From a virus: DNA of 21,671 nt. The position numbers were made by a program, and so were the translations under genes. Positions 16,001-21,671 of this stretch are shown piece by piece; positions within the stretch are counted from its first letter, which is position 1, and every line of letters starts with the position of its first letter. The DNA is taken from positions 1 to 21,671 of IMG/VR virus record IMGVR_UViG_3300023196_002024, one strand, 5' to 3'. The notes under the pieces were generated by a model. The model was not told the origin of the DNA, ran no database searches, and saw only the letters and a program-made list of their open reading frames with translations.

Positions 16001-17253
16001 TGAAAGATATAGCAGAAGGAGTAAGAACAAAAAATCCTGCATTGGCTGCACATGGGGCAAGAAGATTCGCAGGTGCTGGAGTTGTTGCTGGTGGTTGGGA
16101 TATGGTTGCTAATCAAAATGAAGATGCTTATAAAATAACAGAAGCTAATAAAAAGTTTGTTAATGCTGTATCTCCAGAATGGACAAAAGGTGCAAAGCAA
16201 TTTTATCTTCAACCATTTGTTAAAGATAACAACCAGAAAAATCCTCGAATAATATCTAGATATATTGGCTCTACATCTGCTGATACTTTTGATGTACTTA
16301 AAGCACCTCTTCGTTTGCTTCAAGCTAAGTTAATGCAGAATGGATTTGTTTCTGACTCTGAAATAGATGATGCTATAGGTAATGCGGCAAAGGGACTTGC
16401 TGGTGCATATCTATCTCCTAAGTTTTTAACAGAAGCATTAGTCAATGTTGTAAGTGGAACAAATCTAAAAACAGGTAAACCAATTTATGATGAGGCAGTA
16501 GGGGCTACAACTAAGGATAAAGTTCTAACAGCCATAACGGAGATTGGAAAATTTTTAGAGCCAGGAACTAACAAAGTTATTAGACAGTATGCGGAGTCTT
16601 TAAGTTCAGAAGAACTCTTAGGAGAAGGACAGGGGCAAAGAGCTTCTGGCTTTCCATTAAGTTCTACGGACTTAAAATTTTATGTTAAGACAGGTATTCG
16701 ACCAATAACCATAGACGTACAAAAGTCTATGGGTTATGACATGTCTAGTAGATTAAAAGCTATAGCTAAAACAAAAGATAATTTCTTAGCTAATGTAAGA
16801 AAACTTCCGAGAAGAGAAATAACTAATGAAGATATAGACCAGCTTTTAAACAGCTATAAAGATTTACAAGAACGTAAATATAGAGGTATGCAAAAATTTA
16901 CACAGAGACTTAATGAATTTAAAAATGTTGAATACTATGAAATACCAAAAGGTAAGGCTGAAGCTGATTTAACTAACCCAAAAAAACTGGATGTGGCTGG
17001 AGTTTTAGAAGCAGCTACAAATCAGTTCTGGTATGATCCTAATGACGAATTAATTTTACCATTAGTTGCAGAGGTCACAAGCGATATAGAAAATGGTGTG
17101 TTTATGCCTGATAATTTAATTGGGGATATGAGTATATTTAAAGCTTTAGAAGATAGGCAGGTTAGCCCTGAACTATCTAATAAATTACAAACTGGATTAC
17201 AGGATATATTTGCAGAATATATTCAGAAACCTTTGGTAGAGGTAGAGGATTAA
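13099..17253 (+). CDS. Giant internal virion/ejection protein (1384 aa)
   Basis: An AAAGGGA ribosome site precedes ATG 13099. The protein opens with a short beta-type domain (about 1-50) in which a GNGFRLEGDKFIPTEKA and a FLFDGTKFKEVP segment look like two related hairpins. A Pro/Glu/Val-rich tether follows (about 52-150) with imperfect repeats of APSVEA. The remaining ~1200 residues are mainly helical and rich in Lys, Ala and Leu, with a few Gly/Ala-rich hydrophobic stretches (DTAVGTAVFKAIGLGG, FAGAGVVAGGWDM). I see no polymerase, protease or lysozyme motif. Size, position at the end of the internal-protein block and composition match large ejection proteins such as T7 gp16, with the lysozyme activity here carried by a different protein. 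Its stop overlaps the next start by one base. Confidence 0.6.
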   Translation: MAETAYDPTTGNGFRLEGDKFIPTEKAVDSKTNQIFLFDGTKFKEVPSNLLKPKEEPEAPSVDVEEPEVPLMEASPIKTSPQELIPTVDQSISTPVETAPPVQATPPIEAPSVEASVKAPSVEATPVPVETPSTEPPSIPEETEDKPLQPFAGSKIDQELNTLLSKDPASFSTYERKRFATLMNAYGGRITANALFNVAKTPFAIAKSALTLASPETAKLLKESSFGKAVEIVNKRLSQLTDEEKIASELISLTAIAGVGAKLAQKGLAYITKRRGKDVSKRVERLVKASGANVGVVQGFVQTTDFNEGQQGLLIEFATNADLGYVDSLPESVVEEIKKFRVNPNSTTRKDELLKYFGAIADTAVGTAVFKAIGLGGKKLFTKQNIGRINTGTGKLLRPAKDIAAKINTATGKLLRSDANLSQDLADAARKRTRSKAGSEIEIKKQIKDLERSIKDSDVDEDILNEYINSGAKNRQSFVERGIPDTVLDQVDNIKKQINSNETLINTQLGLTGNAKIGVNRDRNGFYLSRTFESANNPKYYAEIKKALLDKSPDPVFLTKVENARSYLKKQGVDSADVDSVITNMVYRLSKEDRPLIDKIFSGTAQQGYRPATIKVLRKKQDLDEPVLDLLGQNKSGKQNLATSLIQQNKLIAELKYLKDVEKFARENVGKEVDLKGFFPMLPSVKTTFKTSAAPNIEFGLEQVAKDSIGKFGGDSRQILKDIYTSPEMGRAINQGLELFNSSGKIRSTWVNAASLAQAKETLLDLPAYALNLIGGTQSLIANGHFLNPIAYKAAVKEIGTLGNQLTLKNPVAVAKLAKLRRLGVIEQDVTGELIKAGASQMQNATGTVSKAYRKTMSKLGSLYGQPDAYLKLVAYESERAALKKIFKEGPTISNIMKERSIKRKAAKKIYDNDLDERAARYVRETMPTYGDAAPLAREIAKTPLIGNYVLFPSEVIRNTKNILKTSMKDIAEGVRTKNPALAAHGARRFAGAGVVAGGWDMVANQNEDAYKITEANKKFVNAVSPEWTKGAKQFYLQPFVKDNNQKNPRIISRYIGSTSADTFDVLKAPLRLLQAKLMQNGFVSDSEIDDAIGNAAKGLAGAYLSPKFLTEALVNVVSGTNLKTGKPIYDEAVGATTKDKVLTAITEIGKFLEPGTNKVIRQYAESLSSEELLGEGQGQRASGFPLSSTDLKFYVKTGIRPITIDVQKSMGYDMSSRLKAIAKTKDNFLANVRKLPRREITNEDIDQLLNSYKDLQERKYRGMQKFTQRLNEFKNVEYYEIPKGKAEADLTNPKKLDVAGVLEAATNQFWYDPNDELILPLVAEVTSDIENGVFMPDNLIGDMSIFKALEDRQVSPELSNKLQTGLQDIFAEYIQKPLVEVED
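13424..13470 (+). repeat. Short tandem repeat in the Pro/Val/Glu tether
   Basis: The 20-base unit at 13424-13443 recurs at 13451-13470 with one mismatch, 27 bases (nine codons) apart. It encodes EAPSVEA and KAPSVEA. Looser copies (APPVQA, PPIEA) flank it, indicating growth by slippage. Confidence 0.7.
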
Positions 17254-17594
17254 TGGAACTAGATGCAAGGATGGCGATCCAGATTGGAGCAGTCATAGCT
17301 TCATTAGCTGGTGCATGGGGATTGGTTCGTAATCAAGTGGCATCTCTAAGACAAAGGCAACAAGAACAGCAAAAATATTTTGATGAATTGAACAGAAAGT
17401 TTGATAGTGTTGAAAACACTGTTGCAGTTTTACGATCACAGATAACAGTCCTGTCTAGTATTTTAAGTCCGAGTAATTTAGAGGAACAAAATAAATGGAG
17501 AGGTTTTGTTTCTGAAAGATTGAAAAAAACAGAAGCTGAAATTACGTCATTACAAAAAATGCATAATGGACGACACCCCAACGTAGATAAGTAA
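17253..17594 (+). CDS. Membrane-anchored coiled-coil protein (holin/spanin-like candidate)
   Basis: The ATG overlaps the preceding stop by one base and has a GAGG site upstream. The 113-residue protein has one N-terminal membrane segment (MAIQIGAVIASLAGAWGLV, about residues 7-25), then a heptad-like Gln/Arg/Glu-rich coiled coil from about 27 to 70 and a second helical region to about 104. This anchor-plus-coil layout is shared by inner-membrane spanins and some holins, and by membrane proteins of other roles. It sits at the end of the structural block together with another one-segment membrane protein, which is a common place for lysis genes. Topology is well supported; lysis is inferred. Confidence 0.5.
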   Translation: MELDARMAIQIGAVIASLAGAWGLVRNQVASLRQRQQEQQKYFDELNRKFDSVENTVAVLRSQITVLSSILSPSNLEEQNKWRGFVSERLKKTEAEITSLQKMHNGRHPNVDK

Positions 17595-17595
17595 A

Positions 17596-17757
17596 ATGAC
17601 AGTTACTGTATTTGTAATATGCCTCACTCTTATTGCAGTATCTTATGCTGGAGGTTTTGCAGTTGGATGGAATGTAAGAAAATCATTGATTCCTGCTGGA
17701 CGAAAACAGCCTCAATCTGAAAAAAGAAAAGGTCCAAACCGTATGAGAGGAAGATAG
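17596..17757 (+). CDS. Small membrane protein with a basic tail (53 aa)
   Basis: ATG 17596 follows the preceding stop by one base, and the frame ends at TAG 17755-17757. The 53 residues have one strong hydrophobic segment (TVFVICLTLIAVSYAGGFAV, about 4-23), then a Lys/Arg/Gln/Pro-rich tail ending RKGPNRMRGR. There are no stops or overlaps that argue against it, and it fills the gap before the terminator. One-segment proteins of this size with a charged tail include small holins and their partners. Other roles in the membrane are possible. It is the last gene of the + strand block. Confidence 0.5.
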   Translation: MTVTVFVICLTLIAVSYAGGFAVGWNVRKSLIPAGRKQPQSEKRKGPNRMRGR

Positions 17758-17812
17758 GTCTTATTTTTTAGTAAATGCTCTGTAAGACTGAACAATAATT
17801 ACCAATAAACTT

Positions 17813-17889
17813 AGCCCCTTTCATGGTAGGTAGGTAGCAGGGACTGTCTTTACCCCTACTCTCCGTCCCATTCTGGGGCTTATTTTTTT
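17813..17889 (+). terminator. Structured Rho-independent terminator between convergent operons
   Basis: AGCCCC (17813-17818) pairs with GGGGCT (17875-17880). After a small internal loop, ATGG (17823-17826) pairs with CCAT (17868-17871). An inner GTAGG (17826-17830 or 17830-17834) can pair with CCTAC (17855-17859). A run of seven T follows at 17883-17889. It lies in the only gap of over 100 bases (17758-17893) and would stop the + strand block. On the - strand the downstream T-run is weak. Apart from this hairpin and the (GGTA)3 run inside it, I see nothing else in the gap. Confidence 0.65.
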
Positions 17890-17893
17890 ATTG

Positions 17894-18301
17894 CTAGTCG
17901 AATTTACAGCGTTTAACCATATCTTCTACTTGTTCCTTTCCAAGAACCTCAAAGGTTGAAACAATAAGAGTAATCAACTCTTCCTTACTAATGTTCTTTC
18001 CATCTTCAACTTTATTACCTCTGACTCTAGACAAAAGTTCTAGAGCTTTGATGGCACTGTTCACATGTCCATTGGTTTTAGCAAAGGTATATTGATCTTC
18101 AATCTCAGCTACAACATCAACACTGGTTTTTAATTCTCTAGATAGCTCTTCTATTCTTTCTATAATAAGATCATTTTGTAATAAACGATAACCTTGATTG
18201 TAAGCTGACCTATCAGAATACCCCGCACTCTTTGCCGCATCAGTAGCGTTGTTATTCAGTACATATGACTGTGCAAACTTCTCTTGCTTTTCTGTTAGCA
18301 T
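17894..18301 (-). CDS. terS: Terminase small subunit
   Basis: The 135-residue protein opens LTEKQEKFAQSYVLNNNATD and continues AAKSAGYSDRSAYNQGYRLL, the typical helix-turn-helix start of the Terminase_2 family. Members of that family recognise the packaging site and recruit the large terminase. The C-terminal part (about 60-135) is helical and would form the oligomeric ring and the contact with the large subunit. The length fits the family. Its start overlaps the stop of the upstream fused enzyme gene by one base, and it is the last gene of the - strand unit. No large terminase gene is present in this window. A GAGG site lies rather far upstream, so coupling to the preceding gene is likely. 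Confidence 0.85.
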   Translation of the reverse strand: MLTEKQEKFAQSYVLNNNATDAAKSAGYSDRSAYNQGYRLLQNDLIIERIEELSRELKTSVDVVAEIEDQYTFAKTNGHVNSAIKALELLSRVRGNKVEDGKNISKEELITLIVSTFEVLGKEQVEDMVKRCKFD

Positions 18302-20625
18302 TATAAAGAGAGAACCTCTTTGTATGTGCGTAACTTATGAGTATCAGATATTTCCCAGAGCTTAGAAACAAGTGTACCAGTTCCATGAAAGTTTATACTA
18401 AGGTTTACATCTTCCTTCTCGAATAACTTCTCGCAGTCTTGTGCCATTGCTAGGAGTTCTCCAGTAGTCCAGAAGCTCTCATTCCCTACACCTACCTTTA
18501 GATACTTTGGCTTACCCTCATCTGTTGTTTCTTTCTGTTCTTTTTTAGAAGGTTCAGGAAAGGAACAGTCATATCCAAAGAGATGGAACTCTCTAAAGCC
18601 TAGAGTATGCATGATACCAATTGATCGCATGGCTGCACAAGTACCGCCAATAATCATCGTAGCTCCTTCTTTGATACCTAACTTCTCGTCAATCTTTACG
18701 GCATCGTTCTTAACTTGATCTTTAATATTTTCTTGTAATGCGTTGGTATATGCATGCCACCCTACAATGTTTTTTGTTTTCTTTCGCAGTAAGTCTATAA
18801 CAGAAGGATCAGTCATAGATGCTGCCATAAATAAAGTACTGTCATCAATCTTCTTAAACAAATCTTTTCGGACAACTCCATGCGTACTTGTTCCTGTAAC
18901 TGGACGAGGGTCTAGAATGACACAACCAAAAGGTTGAATATCATTTTTTAATAACTCTGGATAAGAGTGCTTAACACAAATAACTTTAGCTCTTTTCTTT
19001 CCGACCTTTTTAATTGTACGCTTTACCTCTTGCCAATTAGTGCTGCTTCCACCAGAAATAATAATAGCAACTTCTGAATGAGGCTTTGCTTTTGTAACCC
19101 ATGTATCAATAACAGAAGTATTTTTTTTAACATTGTTAAGAATGTCTTCTTTAGGCATACAATCTCTAGGCTGTACAATAATAGGTGATCGTCCAAGAGT
19201 TTCTGGAATATCTTCAAGGCTATCATCCGTTAGAACTACAGCTAAGTGAGTGATACCTCCTTCGATAATTCGATCAGCAGATGGTAACACTTTCTTTCGG
19301 TGATCAATCTTTTCAATAAGTTTATTAACACCATAAAATTCTTCACCTGGATCATTTCCTTTTTCATCTTTAGAAATATAATCATCGAAGACAACAACCT
19401 TACTTTCTTTTAACATCTCATAATCATGGGTTACAGTTTCTTCAGAGTGACCCCCATCGATGTAAGCAAAGTCAACTTTCTTTTCTTGAAGTGTATCTTT
19501 TGTATCTCCCTTAAACAATTCGAAGTTAAACTTACGACCAGCATTTTTACAGTTTTCTTGATACTCTGTAAGTCTTGCATTTACTGCAGCGAAAAAATTA
19601 TGTTGTTTGCTGTTCAGTTCTTTCTCATCTATCTCTGTAGTAGCATCCTCAAATAGATCATAACCATAGTAAGTTACTTCATGTGAAGATTTAAACGCAG
19701 CCTCTGACATTTGAATAGCTCGACCACCGTTCCATGTACCTGTTTCAGCAATAGTACTAGGTTGGTAAAGCTCTACTAGTTCAATTAACTTAGCATATCT
19801 CTGAGGTCCATTAACATCTGGGGCTACGCCTTGAGTAGCAGCTTTCTTTCTACTACCTTTAAAATGTTTTACATGATTACTAAGAGGAAATAAATCAAAG
19901 GCTTGCTCACCTTTTACTTGTGACTTTATATCTTTTGATCCGGTCCAATCATGAAACTTTAAGCCATGAGCTTTGTAAATAATTAGAAGACGTTCAAACA
20001 AAAACCCGTCATGCCATTCTCTATAATTAAAAACTTCTCCTGTTAGATAAGCGCCAATAAAGTCACCAATAAATTCTAGAGTTGTGTCGCTATTTAAATT
20101 AAAACCAATAAAAGAAGTTTCACTATAGGTAAAATGTTTTCTTCCTAGATGTACTAGATTAACTTTCTCTGGTAAGGATTTAAGAAGGGCTTTCTTTGAT
20201 AGAGCTTTTTCTGTAACCGTATCAGCATCCATCCATACTAACCAGCCAGGATTATGATCACCCTCTGCCTCCTCACTATCGCTCTTCAAATTAAACGCAC
20301 AGTCAGCAATAGCAAATACTTTATGACTAAACTTAATACCATCCATACGCCAGTTATAACCCTGACTATCTTTACCTGTACCATTAAAATCTTTGTAGGT
20401 ATTTCTGAATTGGTGTAGTTCTTCTAGATCATTTAAATTTCTAAACTCAATGTGGTCACACTCTGGTATGTCTTTAGAATTAATATCAAAGTCATGGTAG
20501 TAAGCAACAAGCTTGATGGACGGTTCCCAATATTTTGCAGCAGACTTAATCATTCTCTCGGCATAGGTTTCCCAGCCATCCTCCGAAAAGGATGTTACCA
20601 CCGTCACTTTATTTTTGTTACTCAT
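18301..20625 (-). CDS. Three-module fusion: glycosyltransferase-like, SAM methyltransferase, Maf/DUF115-like
   Basis: The 774-residue protein has three regions. Residues ~1-265 look like a nucleotide-sugar glycosyltransferase, with WLVWMDADT (128-136) giving a DxD metal site. Residues ~275-440 are a class I methyltransferase of the Methyltransf_24 type: IAETGTWNGGRAIQMSE (292-308) is the SAM-binding loop and FAYIDGGHSEE (386-396) the conserved second motif. Residues ~515-690 resemble the DUF115 family (Maf flagellin glycosyltransferases and MptE-like proteins): VAIIISGGSST (519-529), CVILDPRP (568-575) and GGTCAAMRSIGIMHTLGF then FHLFGYDCSF (660-689). The probable role is building or altering a glycan on phage or host. 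The start overlaps the upstream gene by eight bases. Activity of each module is inferred. Confidence 0.7.
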   Translation of the reverse strand: MSNKNKVTVVTSFSEDGWETYAERMIKSAAKYWEPSIKLVAYYHDFDINSKDIPECDHIEFRNLNDLEELHQFRNTYKDFNGTGKDSQGYNWRMDGIKFSHKVFAIADCAFNLKSDSEEAEGDHNPGWLVWMDADTVTEKALSKKALLKSLPEKVNLVHLGRKHFTYSETSFIGFNLNSDTTLEFIGDFIGAYLTGEVFNYREWHDGFLFERLLIIYKAHGLKFHDWTGSKDIKSQVKGEQAFDLFPLSNHVKHFKGSRKKAATQGVAPDVNGPQRYAKLIELVELYQPSTIAETGTWNGGRAIQMSEAAFKSSHEVTYYGYDLFEDATTEIDEKELNSKQHNFFAAVNARLTEYQENCKNAGRKFNFELFKGDTKDTLQEKKVDFAYIDGGHSEETVTHDYEMLKESKVVVFDDYISKDEKGNDPGEEFYGVNKLIEKIDHRKKVLPSADRIIEGGITHLAVVLTDDSLEDIPETLGRSPIIVQPRDCMPKEDILNNVKKNTSVIDTWVTKAKPHSEVAIIISGGSSTNWQEVKRTIKKVGKKRAKVICVKHSYPELLKNDIQPFGCVILDPRPVTGTSTHGVVRKDLFKKIDDSTLFMAASMTDPSVIDLLRKKTKNIVGWHAYTNALQENIKDQVKNDAVKIDEKLGIKEGATMIIGGTCAAMRSIGIMHTLGFREFHLFGYDCSFPEPSKKEQKETTDEGKPKYLKVGVGNESFWTTGELLAMAQDCEKLFEKEDVNLSINFHGTGTLVSKLWEISDTHKLRTYKEVLSL

Positions 20626-21415
20626 AAGTTTTATTCCACTTCATTGTTTTTGTTTTTCCTAGCACCTCTTCTATTGTAAGAGCATCTCTAAAGTTAGTCC
20701 ACTCTAATGCATACTTAGCATCGATTGATCTCTTAGGTTTCCACTTAGGAAACCAAGGTCCACCAGTAGTGAAGTGTACGTTCTTTGCTTCTATCTCTTC
20801 TGGCGAATGACCATCTAACCAGTTCCACTCTTCAGGAATATCTCCAATTAGATCATCCGATAACCACTGAAAGTTATGTAAATAATAACCTGACTTTAAA
20901 TTAACATCGTCAATTGTTAAATCTTTATGGGCTTCATGCTCACAATTCCATAGCACAAAGCTAGACCAATTCTTTCTATTGTATCTAGTCTGAACTTGAT
21001 TATCCATTTTATAATCATCTGATGGATTGTAGTTATGCTTGACACACCAGACGGCTTTGTCCTCTCTAGAAGCATACTTAAAGACTTCCATTATGTCAGT
21101 CCGTACCATCATATCACAATCCATAAAGAGAGCAAGTCCTTTTAGATTATTAACAAATGGAATTAAAAATCTTGTGAAAGAGAACTCAGTTGAAAAAGGT
21201 TTATTATCTTGCCAATCAATTTTAACCGAACCGTTATCATTGCTTTGAATTTGAAATGATCTACGATATAAATTAATACGCCGTAATGTTTCTTGATCTA
21301 AAGGAACTACTCTAACAGGTTGAGAAGAAGTATCAATAATTGATTCTTTTAAAATTTCAAAAGCATCATCTTCTTTTTTATCGTAGCCAATATAAACTGT
21401 TGGAATATCATTCAT
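20618..21415 (-). CDS. GT8-like glycosyltransferase
   Basis: The 265-residue protein begins PTVYIGYDKKEDDAFEILKE, the nucleotide-sugar-binding start of GT-A enzymes that resemble GT8. STEFSFTRFLIP (75-86) and ALFMDCDMMVRTDI (95-108), with the DCD metal site at 99-101, are characteristic. Further matches include a GYYLHNFQWL segment and HFTTGGPW near residues 215-225, where the family has a late acceptor-binding HxxxxGPW/KPW motif. Such enzymes use a divalent metal and a UDP- or similar sugar donor. The gene starts in an ATGA overlap with the 49-residue gene and overlaps the fused enzyme gene by eight bases, so the three are co-translated. The target glycan cannot be read from sequence. Confidence 0.75.
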   Translation of the reverse strand: MNDIPTVYIGYDKKEDDAFEILKESIIDTSSQPVRVVPLDQETLRRINLYRRSFQIQSNDNGSVKIDWQDNKPFSTEFSFTRFLIPFVNNLKGLALFMDCDMMVRTDIMEVFKYASREDKAVWCVKHNYNPSDDYKMDNQVQTRYNRKNWSSFVLWNCEHEAHKDLTIDDVNLKSGYYLHNFQWLSDDLIGDIPEEWNWLDGHSPEEIEAKNVHFTTGGPWFPKWKPKRSIDAKYALEWTNFRDALTIEEVLGKTKTMKWNKTYE

Positions 21416-21561
21416 CTTCCCTGCCCCCTATATTTTTTACCATGTAATCTTTTTGTATTTTTATTTTTAGGTCTTGAATTGGTAGAAGAACCGATAGAAG
21501 TTCTCATGTGTCTGGCTATATCTACCTTTGTTGATAATCCAATTGACTTTCTAGCTGCCAT
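21412..21561 (-). CDS. Very basic small protein (49 aa)
   Basis: ATG at 21561-21559 has an AGGAG site five bases upstream, and the TGA lies in an ATGA overlap with the glycosyltransferase start. The 49 residues include about 17 Lys/Arg/His, with the ending KRLHGKKYRGQGR and a middle ARHMRTSIGSSTNSRPKNKN. There is no hydrophobic segment. Such peptides bind nucleic acid or act as small regulators of host machinery; ribosomal-protein-like composition alone does not decide. The good ribosome site and tight coupling make it a convincing gene. Confidence 0.6.
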   Translation of the reverse strand: MAARKSIGLSTKVDIARHMRTSIGSSTNSRPKNKNTKRLHGKKYRGQGR

Positions 21562-21566
21562 TATAA

Positions 21567-21571
21567 CTCCT
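21567..21571 (-). promoter_or_regulatory. Ribosome binding site (AGGAG) of the basic small protein
   Basis: AGGAG on the - strand, five bases before the ATG at 21561, supports this short frame. Confidence 0.65.
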
Positions 21572-21576
21572 AACTA

Positions 21577-21671
21577 TTAATCCTTAAAGGGATAATCTGT
21601 GACAGTATATTCTTTCCATCTTTCGAGAGCATATTCTTCTGCCTCTTTAATTGATGGAAACAGTAATGGGC
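21577..21671 (-). CDS. C-terminal fragment of an unidentified gene (start outside window)
   Basis: One - strand frame is open from the window edge to TAA at 21579-21577 and encodes 30 residues ending EEYALERWKEYTVTDYPFKD. It is acidic and aromatic-rich and reads like a real protein end. A second frame is also open for about 33 codons but gives a less natural sequence. It lies 15 bases upstream of the basic small gene and probably belongs to the same transcript. No family can be named. Confidence 0.4.
   Translation of the reverse strand, partial: PLLFPSIKEAEEYALERWKEYTVTDYPFKD

Noticed and set aside
15988-16323. 111-codon - strand frame inside the giant ejection gene
   Set aside because: It is Ser/Cys/Ile/Phe-rich with no ribosome site and lies wholly within a well-supported + strand gene.
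17758-17893. tRNA or CRISPR-like element in the convergent gap
   Set aside because: No cloverleaf with a CCA-side acceptor stem and T-arm consensus, and only a 4-base GGTA run, not spaced repeats; a terminator hairpin explains it.

Overview
The window is a stretch of an AT-rich, gene-dense tailed-phage genome, most likely a marine podovirus-type phage of the wider T7-like group that infects an AT-rich marine bacterium. This rests on glycine-rich adhesins, tail proteins, an ejection-protein block with a lysozyme domain and a GNAT-like small protein, and a terminase small subunit. The host assignment (SAR11/SAR116-like alphaproteobacterium) is an inference from base composition and gene style. 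I see no integrase, repressor, tRNA, rRNA, insertion sequence or CRISPR array.

Region 1 (1-3906, + strand) is an accessory, host-contact region. It holds the end of one glycine-rich adhesin-like protein, a complete tandem paralogue, a cupin protein, a 46-residue exported or lipoprotein-like peptide, a 568-residue protein with an asparagine-synthetase-type ATP-binding core but no glutaminase domain, and a small secreted protein. Stops and starts abut or overlap, so these genes are probably translated together.

Region 2 (3909-7051, + strand) carries tail genes: a fibre-like protein, a 628-residue tail or nozzle-type structural protein, and a 91-residue protein. A good sigma70-type promoter (7054-7082) then opens region 3 (7110-17253). 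That region contains an ejection or internal-virion block: an 808-residue protein with a tail-lysozyme domain, a 226-residue acidic repeat protein, a GNAT-like 142-residue protein, another 808-residue internal protein, and a 1384-residue giant protein. Two small membrane proteins follow (17253-17757), possibly lysis proteins. A structured Rho-independent terminator lies between the convergent transcription units (17813-17889).

Region 4 (17894-21671) is on the - strand. Read in its own direction it holds the end of an unidentified gene, a 49-residue very basic protein, a GT8-like glycosyltransferase, a three-module glycosyltransferase/methyltransferase/Maf(DUF115)-like fusion, and the terminase small subunit last. 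Coding sequences overlap by 1 to 8 bases, so the glycan-type enzymes appear co-transcribed with a packaging gene. The two most unusual items are this fused glycan enzyme in a packaging operon, and the cupin / lipoprotein / synthetase-core / secreted-protein cassette beside the adhesins.
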